A DNA stretch of 64,000 nucleotides from JBDHWI01 sp964590135 (lineage in GTDB: Bacteria > Chloroflexota > Anaerolineae > J036 > Brachytrichaceae). Where the stretch lies: positions 1 to 64,000 of the forward strand of contig CAZPVX010000010.1 in assembly GCA_964590135.1 (NCBI GenBank), given 5' to 3'. A program made the translations under genes and the position numbers. The notes under the pieces were generated by a model. The model did no database searches, was not told the DNA's origin, and saw only the letters and a list, made by a program, of their open reading frames with translations. Positions 28,469 to 37,501 of the stretch are shown in pieces. Numbering within the stretch: the stretch's first letter is position 1; the number at the start of each line of letters is the position of its first letter.

Positions 28469-30043
28469 GTGAACAACAAAACGAAGCGCATGGCTGCCAT
28501 CCTTGCGCCGGCTGCTGCAGCAGTATTGCTGCTCAGCGCCTGCGCCGCGCCCATTGCGTCGGCCAACACCATCAGTGCCACGCGCGGCGACATCCAGCAA
28601 TCGATTGAGGCGACCGGCAGCATCGTCGCCGACAGCGAGGCCAGGATCAGCTTTCAGCAGGCCGGCGTCGTCGACACGGTGCGCGTCAAGATTGGCGATG
28701 CGGTGAAGAAGGGCGACGTGCTGGCTGAGTTGGAGACCATCGACCTGCAACTGGGCGTGAGCCAGGCCGAGGCGCAATTGGAACAGGCGCGCAACAGCGT
28801 GCGCAATGCTGAGCAAGCCGTCATCATCGCGCAGGCCAACTACAGCCGCACGGTGGAGGGCACGCGCGATGCCGATTTGAAGGCCGCTGAGGCCGCCCTG
28901 CAGAGCGCGCAGGCAAATTACGCCAAGGTGACCAGAGGGCAATCGACTGACGAGGCGGCGGCGCAGGCGGCGGTAGATGCCGCGCAGGCCAACCTCGACA
29001 AACTCAAAGCCGGCCCAACCGTCGAAGATCTGGCGGCGGTGCAGGCGCAATTGCAAAATGCGGAGGCTGCGTTGAAGCTGGCGCAGGCAGCCTATGACCG
29101 CGCTGCCGGCCGCGACCCCGCCGGCATTGGCGCCAGCCCCGAGGCCCTGCAACTGGAGCAGGCGACCAACAATTTCAATCTGGCCAAGGCCAATTACGAC
29201 CGCGTGGCAAAAGGCGCCGACGCGGCGCAGGTGCGCGCTGCTGAGCAGCAACTCACTGCCGCGCAGGCTAATCTGGCACGTTTCTCCGGCGCAACCGATG
29301 CCGCCAGCCGCGCCGCCGCACAACAGGCCATCGATGCCGCGCAGGCGAATCTTGATCGCTTGCTGCAGCCAGCGCGTGACTTCGACCTTGCGCAGTTGAT
29401 TGCCCAGATCGAGCAGGCGCGTGTGGCGCTCGACAGTGCGAAGACGACTGTAAAGCTGAGTGAGATTGCGCTGGCGCAAGCCAGGCGCCGGCTGGATCAG
29501 GCTGTGTTGCGTGCGCCATTCGACGGTGTGCTGGGCAGCGTGAATGTGCGCGAAGGTGAAAGTGTGTCGCCAGCCAGCGCGTCCAGCAGCGCCTTTGTCA
29601 TGGCCGATACGAATCGCTTTCACATGGATGTGACGGTGGATGAGTTGGATGTGACGCACCTGCGCGTGGGACAGGCAGTCGAGATCGTTGTCGATGCACT
29701 GCCCGGCCAGCGTGTCGCCGGCCAGGTCGAGCGCATCTCATCGACCGGCACAAAGATCAACGGCGTGGTGAACTACAACGTGCGCGTGTCATTGGATGAG
29801 GGCGTGGATGCGCTGCGCAGCGGCATGAGCGGCAAGGCGTCGATTCTGCTAGATCGCCGCGAGAATGCGCTGCTGGTGCCGGCGAGTGCCGTGCGCCGCG
29901 ATGGTGTGAGCGGCAAGTCGTTCCTCACGGTGCGCAGCGGCAATCAGACCCAGGAGGTGGAAGTGACGACCGGCTTGCGCAATGCGAGCAATGTGGAAAT
30001 TCTCACTGGTCTGGCTGACGGCGCAACAGTGGTGTTGCGATGA
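28469..30043 (+). CDS. HlyD/MacA-family efflux adaptor lipoprotein
   Basis: A 524-residue periplasm-facing adaptor. The GTG at 28469 was chosen because GGAGG lies 7 bases upstream; the signal peptide then ends in LLSAC (Cys25), a lipobox. The lipoyl/barrel-sandwich half (GDIQQSIEATGSIV, later RAPFDGVLGSVNVREGE) surrounds a long coiled-coil hairpin (about 75-335). The hairpin is built from Ala/Gln-rich near-repeats with the pattern AQANLDKL or AQANYAKV. A beta-barrel and MP domain (LRVGQAVEIVVDALPGQRV) follow. It is the third gene of the exporter operon. Confidence 0.9.
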   Translation: MNNKTKRMAAILAPAAAAVLLLSACAAPIASANTISATRGDIQQSIEATGSIVADSEARISFQQAGVVDTVRVKIGDAVKKGDVLAELETIDLQLGVSQAEAQLEQARNSVRNAEQAVIIAQANYSRTVEGTRDADLKAAEAALQSAQANYAKVTRGQSTDEAAAQAAVDAAQANLDKLKAGPTVEDLAAVQAQLQNAEAALKLAQAAYDRAAGRDPAGIGASPEALQLEQATNNFNLAKANYDRVAKGADAAQVRAAEQQLTAAQANLARFSGATDAASRAAAQQAIDAAQANLDRLLQPARDFDLAQLIAQIEQARVALDSAKTTVKLSEIALAQARRRLDQAVLRAPFDGVLGSVNVREGESVSPASASSSAFVMADTNRFHMDVTVDELDVTHLRVGQAVEIVVDALPGQRVAGQVERISSTGTKINGVVNYNVRVSLDEGVDALRSGMSGKASILLDRRENALLVPASAVRRDGVSGKSFLTVRSGNQTQEVEVTTGLRNASNVEILTGLADGATVVLR

Positions 30044-30080
30044 GGATGACCGCCGGCCGCCCTACAATCACTTTTGCACC

Positions 30081-31421
30081 ATGAACCGCATCGCCAGCAC
30101 GAGCCAACCGCTTCGCCCCAACCTGCTGCTCATCCTGCGCGGCCTGGCGTGGGCGCGCGTGGCGCTGGGCGTGCTGTTCATGGTGGTGATGTCGATGGCG
30201 CGCGTGCAACTTGTGCCGTTGCTGCTGCTGCCGATCGGCACCGCATTGGCGGTGCTGGTGTTCGTGGGCTCGAGCGGGTTCGAGAGCCGGCTGGGCCGCT
30301 GGCATCTGCCTTTGGCAGTGCTGTTGTTGACAATCGATGCGCTGTTGTTGACGGGTTATTACCCGCAGTTGTTCATGGCCGGCGGTGCGACGTTGATCGA
30401 GCGCATGTCGGCCCTGCCGCAGTTCGAGCCGTGGCTGCAGTCGATGGGTTTTCTGGGCAGCCAAAGTTCTCCACCCTTCCTGCCGCTCATCGTGCTGGTG
30501 AACCTGTTCGTGCTGTTGATCGTGGTGAGCTGGCAATACCGATTGCGCATCGCCATTGCATACATCGCCGGCACCACGCTGATCGATGCTCTTCTCGTGC
30601 TGGTGGTGTTCACCTCATCGCTGCAAGTGTTGACGCAGTTGACGTTCATCCTTGCGCGCACTGCCATCTTCCTCATCCTGGCTGCCGTCATCACCTATCT
30701 CGTCAATCTGCAAAACCAGCAGCAGCAATCGCTGCTCGAAGCCAATGCCAAACTCGCCCGCTACGTGGCGGTCGTTGAAGAGTTGACCATCAGCCGCGAG
30801 CGCAACCGGCTGGCGCGCGAATTGCATGACACGCTGGCGCATACGCTCAGCGCGGCCAGCGTGCAACTGGAGGCCGCAAATTCGCTCTGGCAAAGCGACC
30901 GAGATCGCTCGCACACGGCGCTTGCCCAGGCGATGACGATCACGCGCGACGGCCTGGCGGAGACGCGCCGCGCATTAAAGGCATTGCGCGCTTCACCGCT
31001 GGAAGACCTCGGACTGGCGTTGGCCCTGAAGGAATTGGGCGATCTGACGCGCCAGCGCAGTGGCGCGCAGGTGACGGTTTCGGCGCCGGCGCGGTTGGAG
31101 CCATTGCCCGCCGAGGTGGAGCAGACCCTGTATCGCGCGGCGCAGGAGGCGCTTGAAAACGTGGTGCGGCACGCGCGCGCGAAGCACGTCGATCTGTCGT
31201 TGCGCCGGCTGGGCAGCCTCGTCAGCATGACGATTCAAGATGACGGCGTGGGGTTCGATGTCGAATCGGCGCAGGCGCGGCAGGAGCGCTTTGGGCTGAA
31301 TGGCATGCTGGAGCGCGTTGCGGCGCTGGGCGGGCGCATGATCATTGACAGCGCACCCGGCGCAGGCGCGCGCATTTCTCTGGAGATCACGATCCATGAC
31401 CATTCGCGTGTTGCTGTGTGA
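30081..31421 (+). CDS. NarL-type sensor histidine kinase
   Basis: A 446-residue membrane sensor kinase. About five or six N-terminal helices (residues 10-215) form an integral sensor without a large extracytoplasmic domain. A coiled linker follows. The HisKA_3 dimerisation motif is ERNRLARELHDTLAHTLSAA, with the phosphorylated His at about residue 249. The HATPase_c domain has the N box (EALENVVRHARA), G1 (DDGVGFD) and G2 (RFGLNGMLERV). The downstream response regulator overlaps its last 26 bases. Position behind the exporter suggests it controls the transporter, as in many MacAB-like clusters; this is inference. Confidence 0.92.
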   Translation: MNRIASTSQPLRPNLLLILRGLAWARVALGVLFMVVMSMARVQLVPLLLLPIGTALAVLVFVGSSGFESRLGRWHLPLAVLLLTIDALLLTGYYPQLFMAGGATLIERMSALPQFEPWLQSMGFLGSQSSPPFLPLIVLVNLFVLLIVVSWQYRLRIAIAYIAGTTLIDALLVLVVFTSSLQVLTQLTFILARTAIFLILAAVITYLVNLQNQQQQSLLEANAKLARYVAVVEELTISRERNRLARELHDTLAHTLSAASVQLEAANSLWQSDRDRSHTALAQAMTITRDGLAETRRALKALRASPLEDLGLALALKELGDLTRQRSGAQVTVSAPARLEPLPAEVEQTLYRAAQEALENVVRHARAKHVDLSLRRLGSLVSMTIQDDGVGFDVESAQARQERFGLNGMLERVAALGGRMIIDSAPGAGARISLEITIHDHSRVAV

Positions 31422-32049
31422 CGACCAGACGTTGGTGACCGATGGCCTGCAACTCATCCTGGAAACAGATGCCGCCATCAAGGTCGTCGGCGCGGCGCGC
31501 GATGGCGCGCAGGCCATCGAGATGGTGCCGGAGGTGAAGCCCGACATCGTGTTGATGGACCTGAAGATGCCGGTGATGAACGGCGTGCATGCCACGCAGA
31601 TCATCCGGCGCGATCACCCGCATATCCCCGTGCTGGTGCTGACCACCTTCGATGATGACGACTGGGTGATCGATGCAGTTCGCAGCGGCGCATCGGGCTA
31701 CCTGCTGAAGGACACCCCGCGCGACCGGCTGATTACAGCGGTGAAGGATACGGTGGAGGGCAGGTCGCATGTCGATCCGGCGGTGGCCGGCAAACTGCTG
31801 TCGCGGCTTGCCAACGCGCCGGCGCCGCTCGCTGCATCGCCACTGGCCGATGCGCTCAACGAACGTGAGCAGGAGATCTTGCGGCTGATGGCGCATGGCA
31901 TGAACAACGCGGAGATCGCGAAGCGCATGTATCTGTCTGAAGGCACCGTGCGCAACTATGCGAGTTCGATTTTCGACAAGTTGGGGGTTGAAGATCGCGT
32001 GCAGGCGGTGGTGCTGGCGATCAAGTTTGGGCTGGCCGGCGAAGTGTGA
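31396..32049 (+). CDS. NarL/FixJ-family response regulator
   Basis: A 217-residue DNA-binding response regulator. The receiver domain begins RVLLCDDQTLV, with the phospho-acceptor Asp at about residue 55 (DIVLMDLKMPVMNG) and KD near 105 (GYLLKDTPRD). The LuxR-type HTH lies at about 155-210 (LNEREQEILRLMAHGMNNAE, then KRMYLSEGTVRNYASSI). The ATG at 31396 was chosen because it starts the receiver fold; it lies inside the kinase gene, which implies coupled translation. Confidence 0.94.
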   Translation: MTIRVLLCDDQTLVTDGLQLILETDAAIKVVGAARDGAQAIEMVPEVKPDIVLMDLKMPVMNGVHATQIIRRDHPHIPVLVLTTFDDDDWVIDAVRSGASGYLLKDTPRDRLITAVKDTVEGRSHVDPAVAGKLLSRLANAPAPLAASPLADALNEREQEILRLMAHGMNNAEIAKRMYLSEGTVRNYASSIFDKLGVEDRVQAVVLAIKFGLAGEV

Positions 32050-32063
32050 TGCGCCGGCACAGG

Positions 32064-32480
32064 TCACGCCGGCACTTTAGCGATTCGTTCAGCCAGTTTC
32101 GTGGTCAGCCAGGTCCGCGCATCAATCTCACGCTCAAACAGCGCGCCATCACAACCCATGCGGTTGCGAGCCACGATGTGAGCGATGGGCTTGTAAAGCT
32201 TTATCCACTTGCCCACCTGGGTGACGCCGGCATAGCCCACACACCACTGCGACAATTCCGGCTTCAGGCGCTTGATAATGTCGTTGCTGGCTTTCGTGAC
32301 CTCTTTATCGGGCTTCATTTCGTTCTCAGTCGTAATAAAGGCGATGATGCCAAATGGGGCGCGTCGATCGAGCGCTGCCCGTAACGAGGCTTCAAATTCG
32401 CGCATATCGTTGAGTGTTGTGGGTGAGTCATCAGTGACAAGCGTGAAAATCGGGAATTGGCTGTCATCGAGTCGATACAT
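32064..32480 (-). CDS. Hypothetical protein
   Basis: A 138-residue soluble protein of unknown function. It begins MYRLDDSQFPIFTLVTDD and has a mixed alpha/beta pattern (FGIIAFITTENEMK, LKPELSQWCVGYAGVTQ) reminiscent of STAS/SpoIIAA-like small domains, but no motif is decisive. GGGAG lies 8 bases before the ATG at 32480, which favours this start over a longer one. It is convergent with the response regulator gene. Confidence 0.65.
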   Translation of the reverse strand: MYRLDDSQFPIFTLVTDDSPTTLNDMREFEASLRAALDRRAPFGIIAFITTENEMKPDKEVTKASNDIIKRLKPELSQWCVGYAGVTQVGKWIKLYKPIAHIVARNRMGCDGALFEREIDARTWLTTKLAERIAKVPA

Positions 32481-32664
32481 GTGATTTGCTCCCGTGTGTT
32501 GCGCCATGCCGAACGACTGCAACGTCCAGCGGCAGGATAGATGATGCGCCGGATGCGCCCTTTGGGCAACGACCCGCGTTAATCTGCGTGCTTGCGGCGG
32601 GTTAACAGGCAGTTTTCATGACCCTCGCAACATCAACATACACGGCGATATTTCAACGCACGCC

Positions 32665-33141
32665 TTATCGCCACCGCTTCACCACATGCTCATCCCACTT
32701 GCCCTCTTCGCCCAGCACCAACTCATATCCCTGCTGCACCCAGAACGTGCGCACCGGCACTACCTGCTCGGCCGCCGTAAACTTCATCTTTTTCAACACG
32801 TTGCCGCGCCAGCCGCGCTTCAGCAGCCAGCGCTCGTAGGCGCTCAGCACGGCGCCGTCCAGCTTCATCTCTCGCAGCATGTCATTCACGCGGAACACCG
32901 TGATCTCTGCGCCGCGCTTTGCCGTCACGTCGGCGCGCAGGCCATGCATGGCGATCACCGTCGTGCCATCGCCCTCAAAGCCGACCATGCGACCGAGGTC
33001 TTTGCCATTTGCGCAGATCGCCACCGTCCATGGCGTGACACCGCCGGCCACCGCGCCAAATGCGCTCTCGTCATACACCACCGTCGCCTCGACCTTGCCC
33101 ACGCCATTCACGTCTTTGCTGAAGAACACTTCGCGCACCAT
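32665..33141 (-). CDS. Hypothetical protein
   Basis: A 158-residue soluble protein not assigned to a family. The N-terminal part is beta-rich (VEATVVYDESAFGAVAGGVT). The C-terminal 50 residues (WLLKRGWRGNVLKKMKF, FWVQQGYELVLGEEGKWDEH) vaguely resemble the last strands of a GNAT acetyltransferase. The ATG at 33141 or a TTG five codons upstream could be the start; no Shine-Dalgarno sequence is seen. Confidence 0.6.
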   Translation of the reverse strand: MVREVFFSKDVNGVGKVEATVVYDESAFGAVAGGVTPWTVAICANGKDLGRMVGFEGDGTTVIAMHGLRADVTAKRGAEITVFRVNDMLREMKLDGAVLSAYERWLLKRGWRGNVLKKMKFTAAEQVVPVRTFWVQQGYELVLGEEGKWDEHVVKRWR

Positions 33142-33226
33142 GCCTGGATTGTACAAACTGCGCAGCCCGCGTAGAGTATCTGCAAGGGTGGTTGCAAAGC
33201 CGGCTGTCAGAATGCGCCAGTTCCGC

Positions 33227-34660
33227 TTAGTTGATAAGCCAGAGGTAGGGCGATTCGGCGAGTTGTTTGACCTGCTGCAGAAACCGCGCAGCCGGCGCGC
33301 CGTCCACGACGCGATGATCGAAAGTCAAGCTCAATGTAAGCATGTCCCGAATGGCGACAGTGCGCCTGTCTTCCATCACGACCTGTCTGGCCGCAATGCG
33401 ACCCATGCCCAGAATCGCGCACTCGGGTAGATTGATGATGGGTGTAAAGGCGTCGATCGCGTACATGCCGAGGTTGGTGATGGTGAATGTGCTGCCTTGA
33501 AGCTCGTGCGGAGCGGCTTTGCCGGCACGCGCGCGCTCGATCATCTGCTTCGAATCCGCCGCAACCTGACGCAATGACTTCCCTTGAACATCACGCACGA
33601 CCGCCACAAGCAATCCGCGCGCGGTATCCACCGCAATGCCGATATGAATGCCTTGTTCCTGAACGATGACGTCCCCCTCAAGCCGCGCATTCAACGCTGG
33701 ATGTTCCTGCAACGCATGGGCGCATAACTTCACAAAAATATCCGTGTATGACGGGACGACCGCGCCGGCCGGCGAGAGGGATGCCTTTGCGCTGGCTTTA
33801 AGCTGCTCGCGCAAGTGCACCAACTCGGTGACATCCACCTCGGTCATCAGGGTGACTGGCGCGGTGGTGCGCGCGCTCAGCGCCATGCGATCGGCGATGA
33901 TGCGCCGCATGCCGGAAAATGCCTGGCGCGTCTGGGATGGCCCCGCGGCGGTCTCTTGCTGGTCGCGTTGATCCGGGGCGGGTGATTTTGGGCTTGGCTG
34001 AGCCGCCTGCTCGACATCCTGGCGCGTGATGCGTCTGCCGGGCATCGCCGTTGCCAAGGCTACGAGATCGACGCCCAACTCAGCAGCGAGACGGCGCGCA
34101 ACTGGCGTCACGTCCAACGAAACGCCTGGCTGGGATGCCTTAGGCGGGGTCGAAGCGTGTGCAGCGCGGATGTCGCGCTCAACGATTCGGCCAGATTTGC
34201 CTGAACCGCGCAGATGTTCCCAAGCGACACCCAATTCCTGTGCCACGCGCCGCGCACGCGGGCTGATCGCAGCCGCTGAAATGCCGGGCGGTGCTGGTGT
34301 GCTTGCAGCGAGACTTGAGGCATGATCGTGTGGCGTCGCGGCCGCCTGGGAGATCACTGCCGGCGCGGTCGAGGCTTCCGCAGATTGACTGGCAATGATG
34401 TTGGCCCGATCCTCATCACTTTGCAAGATGAACGCCAGGCGCGCGCCAACTGGCACGACGGAGCCGGGCGGCGGCGAATCCGGCGGGATGTACAGCACGC
34501 CGTCATCCATCGCCTCCACCTCGTTGGTGGTCTTGTCGCTTTCAACCACATACAGCAGGTCGCCGGCGCGCACGGCATCGCCGGTCTGCTTGAGCCATTC
34601 GACAAGCATGCCCTGCTCCATGGACCAACCGAGGCGGGGGAGAAGAATTTCAACTGCCAT
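33227..34660 (-). CDS. 2-oxoacid dehydrogenase E2 (dihydrolipoamide acyltransferase)
   Basis: A 477-residue E2 component that transfers acyl groups from lipoyl-lysine to CoA. A single lipoyl domain covers residues 1-75, with the lipoylated Lys at 43 (ESDKTTNEVEA). Two peripheral-subunit-binding-like segments follow (about 131-168, SPRARRVAQELGVAW, and 181-216, TPVARRLAAELGVDL), one more than usual. The catalytic domain ends with the active-site motif SFDHRVVDGAPAA near residue 450. Genes for E1 beta and E1 alpha lie directly upstream on the same strand. Pyruvate, acetoin or branched-chain substrates cannot be separated by reading. An E3 gene is not in the window. Confidence 0.92.
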   Translation of the reverse strand: MAVEILLPRLGWSMEQGMLVEWLKQTGDAVRAGDLLYVVESDKTTNEVEAMDDGVLYIPPDSPPPGSVVPVGARLAFILQSDEDRANIIASQSAEASTAPAVISQAAATPHDHASSLAASTPAPPGISAAAISPRARRVAQELGVAWEHLRGSGKSGRIVERDIRAAHASTPPKASQPGVSLDVTPVARRLAAELGVDLVALATAMPGRRITRQDVEQAAQPSPKSPAPDQRDQQETAAGPSQTRQAFSGMRRIIADRMALSARTTAPVTLMTEVDVTELVHLREQLKASAKASLSPAGAVVPSYTDIFVKLCAHALQEHPALNARLEGDVIVQEQGIHIGIAVDTARGLLVAVVRDVQGKSLRQVAADSKQMIERARAGKAAPHELQGSTFTITNLGMYAIDAFTPIINLPECAILGMGRIAARQVVMEDRRTVAIRDMLTLSLTFDHRVVDGAPAARFLQQVKQLAESPYLWLIN

Positions 34661-34675
34661 CTTCGGTCTGGTGAT

Positions 34676-35653
34676 TCACTCTGCCAGCAAGTCCCGCATT
34701 GCCTGGGCGATGCTTTCGACATTTGGCACGACTGCGGCTTCAAGCGGTGGGCTATAGGGCGTCGGCGTGTGCGCGCCGTTCAGCCGCTTCACTGGCGCAT
34801 CCAGGTCATCGAAGGCGCGATCCATTGCCTGCGCCGCGATCTCTGCCCCGATGCCACATGGCGCGAAGGTTTCATCCACGATGAGCAGGCGACCGGTCTT
34901 GTGCAGCGACTGCAAAATTGTCTCCATGTCCAACGGCGCAATTGTGCGCGGATCGATCACTTCGACCGAGATGCCGTCGCCGGCCAGTTGTTCGGCTGCA
35001 CTGAGTGTTTTGCGCACCATGGAAGCAATCGCGACAACCGTAAGATCCCTGCCGCTGCGAGCAATGGACGCCTGGCCAAAGGGCAGCACGTATTCCTCCT
35101 CTGGCACGTGGCCTTTTGTCGCCAGCAACGAGCGGTGTTCAAGAAAAAGCACCGGGTCGTCGCTGCGGATGGCTGCCTTGAACAAACCTTTGGCGTCGTA
35201 GGGCGTGGATGGCACAGCCACGCGAAACCCGGGGATATGCGCGAAGATCGGGTAGTAGCTGCCCGAATGATGCGTGGCCGCCGAGTTGCCGATGCCGATG
35301 CACCCGCGCAGCACCAGTGGCATCTTCAACCGCCCATTGCTCATGTACTGCACTTTGGCAACCTGATTGAACAGCTCGCCCACGGCGTCGAGGATGAAAT
35401 CCAGAAACATGAAATCTACGATCGGTCGTGTTCCAGTCATCGCCGCGCCGCAGCACAAACCGACGAAGCCGCGCTCGCTGATCGGTGTGTCGCGCAGGCG
35501 CATCGGGCCATACTGCTCATACAGTCCGGTTGTTGTGGCAAAGTTGCCGCCGCGCGGGCCGATGCCTTCACCCACGACGAATATGGTGGCGTCGCGCGCC
35601 ATCTCCTCGGCCAGCGCCTCGCGAGTGGCGGCGGTGTATGTCAATTCACGCAT
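34676..35653 (-). CDS. 2-oxoacid dehydrogenase E1 beta subunit
   Basis: A 325-residue thiamin-diphosphate-dependent E1 beta subunit. It begins MRELTYTAATREALAEEM and carries FVVGEGIGPRGGNF, the pyrimidine-binding region RLRDTPISERGFVGLCCGAA, and the transketolase C-terminal half (DLTVVAIASMVRKTL, LIVDETFAPCGIGAEIAAQA). The ATG at 35653 lies inside the last codons of the E1 alpha gene, so the two are translationally coupled. It pairs with E1 alpha as a heterotetramer. Confidence 0.93.
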   Translation of the reverse strand: MRELTYTAATREALAEEMARDATIFVVGEGIGPRGGNFATTTGLYEQYGPMRLRDTPISERGFVGLCCGAAMTGTRPIVDFMFLDFILDAVGELFNQVAKVQYMSNGRLKMPLVLRGCIGIGNSAATHHSGSYYPIFAHIPGFRVAVPSTPYDAKGLFKAAIRSDDPVLFLEHRSLLATKGHVPEEEYVLPFGQASIARSGRDLTVVAIASMVRKTLSAAEQLAGDGISVEVIDPRTIAPLDMETILQSLHKTGRLLIVDETFAPCGIGAEIAAQAMDRAFDDLDAPVKRLNGAHTPTPYSPPLEAAVVPNVESIAQAMRDLLAE

Positions 35654-36575
35654 GGTTTGAGAAGATGTGGTCTGTTGCCGTCGTCGGGTCGGGGAAGGGG
35701 CTGTTTTTGGCGAACTCGACAGCGTCATCCATCATCGCCTTGACCTCGGCCTCGATGCGGGCGATCGCTGCGTCGCTGGCTGGATTGTCCGCGAGAAGCT
35801 TGGCGCTGAATTGCGCAATCGGGTCGCGCGCCTTCCATACCTCAATCTCTTCTTGCGTGCGATAGCCGGCGTCCCGCATGCCTTCGGAGTGTGGTCGCGT
35901 GCGATAGGTGCGGCACTCGATCAGCGTTGGCCCGCCGCCTTCACGTGCGCGACGAATCGCCTCGCCGGCGGCGGCGTATACAGCCAGCACATCGTTGCCA
36001 TCCACGCAGACACCCGGCATGCCATAGGCTTCTGCGCGCGCGGCCACGCTCGGATTGCCGGCGGCATATGAGAAGGCAATCTCGGTGGCATACAGGTTGT
36101 TTTCGCACACGAAGACTGCCGGCAACTTCCAGATCGAAGCCATGTTCAACCCCTCGTGGAATGCGCCGTTGTTGACCGCGCCGTCGCCAAAAAATGCCAC
36201 GCCAACATGCGGCTTGCCCAGCAGCTTGAATGTGTATGCGGCGCCGGCGGCTTGCAAGATGCACGGCCCAACGATGCCGCTTGTGCCCATCATGCCGACT
36301 TCGGGTGCAAAGAGGTGCATGCTGCCGCCACGCCCGCGCGAGCAACCCGTCACACGCCCAAGCAATTCTGCGATCAACTCGCGCGGCGTGACACCCTTTG
36401 CCAGCGCGTGGCCATGGCCGCGATGCGTGCTGAACACGGCGTCATCCCAGGTCAGATGCGCGCACACACCTGTTGCCACAGCCTCCTCACCGATGTAGGT
36501 GTGGCATGCGCCATGAACCAGCCCGGCCTGATATAACCGCACCAGTTGCTCCTCGCAACGACGAATGATGAGCAT
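35646..36575 (-). CDS. 2-oxoacid dehydrogenase E1 alpha subunit
   Basis: A 309-residue E1 alpha subunit. The thiamin-diphosphate motif is GDGAVNNGAFHEGLNMA with ENNLYA at its end. The phosphorylation-loop equivalents SEGMRDAGYRT and the block RGRGGSMHLF are typical. The protein starts at IIRRCEEQLVRLYQ, about 10-20 residues shorter at the N-terminus than many relatives; a TAG stop three codons upstream in frame excludes an extension. No ribosome-binding site is visible, and the start codon ends a perfect inverted repeat. The branch with MHLF and CRTYRTRPHSEGMRD is shared by pyruvate and acetoin dehydrogenases. Confidence 0.92.
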   Translation of the reverse strand: MLIIRRCEEQLVRLYQAGLVHGACHTYIGEEAVATGVCAHLTWDDAVFSTHRGHGHALAKGVTPRELIAELLGRVTGCSRGRGGSMHLFAPEVGMMGTSGIVGPCILQAAGAAYTFKLLGKPHVGVAFFGDGAVNNGAFHEGLNMASIWKLPAVFVCENNLYATEIAFSYAAGNPSVAARAEAYGMPGVCVDGNDVLAVYAAAGEAIRRAREGGGPTLIECRTYRTRPHSEGMRDAGYRTQEEIEVWKARDPIAQFSAKLLADNPASDAAIARIEAEVKAMMDDAVEFAKNSPFPDPTTATDHIFSNHA

Positions 36576-36596
36576 CTGGCGCTATATCGCCAGATG
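36573..36596. promoter_or_regulatory. Perfect inverted repeat enclosing the E1 alpha start codon
   Basis: CATCTGGCG, six bases and CGCCAGATG form 9-base perfect arms. On the minus strand the last three bases before the coding sequence continues are the ATG of E1 alpha. In RNA the start codon would be base-paired. It could also be a repressor site downstream of the promoter. Confidence 0.45.
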
Positions 36597-36673
36597 CCCG
36601 GTGTCAGGTTCGAGTCTGTCGTGCGTTGTGCGTGTCGTCGCTGTTGTCATGGTAGGCATCCTTGGTCGCGCCC

Positions 36674-37498
36674 TCAAACTTGCGCTGTTGCACCCTCGTT
36701 GCCTGCCGGCCCTCTCGTGCCGCCGGCGTTCATCGCCAGATTGCCGCCATCCATCGGGATGATCGCGCCAGTGATCCAGGATGACGCATCAGATGCCAGC
36801 AGCACTGCCAGACCTTTGATGTCGTCGGGTTGCCCAAAGCGGCCGCGCGGAATGCCGTGCAACCATACATCGATCATATGTGGATCAGCCTTTGCGCGCG
36901 CCTCCAGACTTGGATTCCATACCTGCGCCGGCAGAATGCAATTCACGCGCACGCCGCGCCCGCTCCACTCTGTGCTCAGGTCGCGCGTCATTTGAATCAC
37001 GCCCGCCATCGCCATGCCATAGGCGATGTGTCCGCGCCCCAGTGCCGATGCGCCACCGATGGAGCCGAGACTGACGATACTGCCGCGACCTTGCGGCAGC
37101 ATGCGCTTGCCGGCCTGCTGACAGGCGTAGAAGCGCGCGACGACGAGCCTTTGCAGCACCAGCCGGACATCATCGACCGTGAGTTCAAGCGGGTCTTTCA
37201 GGATGCCTTCGCCGGCCACGTTGGCGAGGAAATCGATGTGGCCGAACTCCGCATCGAGCTGATTGAAGAGCGCGTCGATGTGGCTGATATCTGACATATC
37301 GCCCACGACCGGCACGGCGCGCCGGCCAAGCGATTGAATGTGGCTGGCGGTGTTGCGCACACCTTCAGCGTTCAGGTCTGCCAGCATCAGGCTGGCGCCG
37401 GCTTCGGCCAGCGCAATGGCCATGGCGCGTCCCATGCCACGCGCTGCGCCGGTGACGATGGCAACCCGCCCGGTTAAATCGAATAAGGATGAAGTCAT
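36674..37498 (-). CDS. SDR-family protein with catalytic Lys replaced by Met
   Basis: A 274-residue short-chain dehydrogenase/reductase. The NAD(P)-binding motif is VTGAARGMGRAMA, followed by ADLN after strand 2 (NAD-type Asp) and LANVAG for the NAG motif. The active-site Ser is in IVSLGSIGG and the Tyr in HIAYGMAMAGV. The usual YxxxK Lys is Met here (ATG instead of AAG, one base). The remainder, including VNCILPAQVWNP, is normal. Loss of this Lys usually abolishes the proton relay, so activity is doubtful or altered. It lies directly upstream of the E1/E2 cluster on the same strand and may belong to that pathway. Confidence 0.88.
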   Translation of the reverse strand: MTSSLFDLTGRVAIVTGAARGMGRAMAIALAEAGASLMLADLNAEGVRNTASHIQSLGRRAVPVVGDMSDISHIDALFNQLDAEFGHIDFLANVAGEGILKDPLELTVDDVRLVLQRLVVARFYACQQAGKRMLPQGRGSIVSLGSIGGASALGRGHIAYGMAMAGVIQMTRDLSTEWSGRGVRVNCILPAQVWNPSLEARAKADPHMIDVWLHGIPRGRFGQPDDIKGLAVLLASDASSWITGAIIPMDGGNLAMNAGGTRGPAGNEGATAQV

Positions 37499-37501
37499 GG
37501 G

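Noticed and set aside
28900..29400. Repeated GCGCAGGCCAAC-like segments
   Set aside because: They encode the Ala/Gln coiled-coil of the HlyD-type adaptor and are not a DNA repeat element.
27842..29659. A 605-codon minus-strand frame opposite the exporter permease and adaptor genes
   Set aside because: No domain or start signal; both plus-strand genes beneath it are unmistakable.
36600..36625. GGTTCGAGTCT resembling a tRNA T-loop
   Set aside because: The flanking bases cannot form a T-stem and no acceptor or anticodon arm is present.
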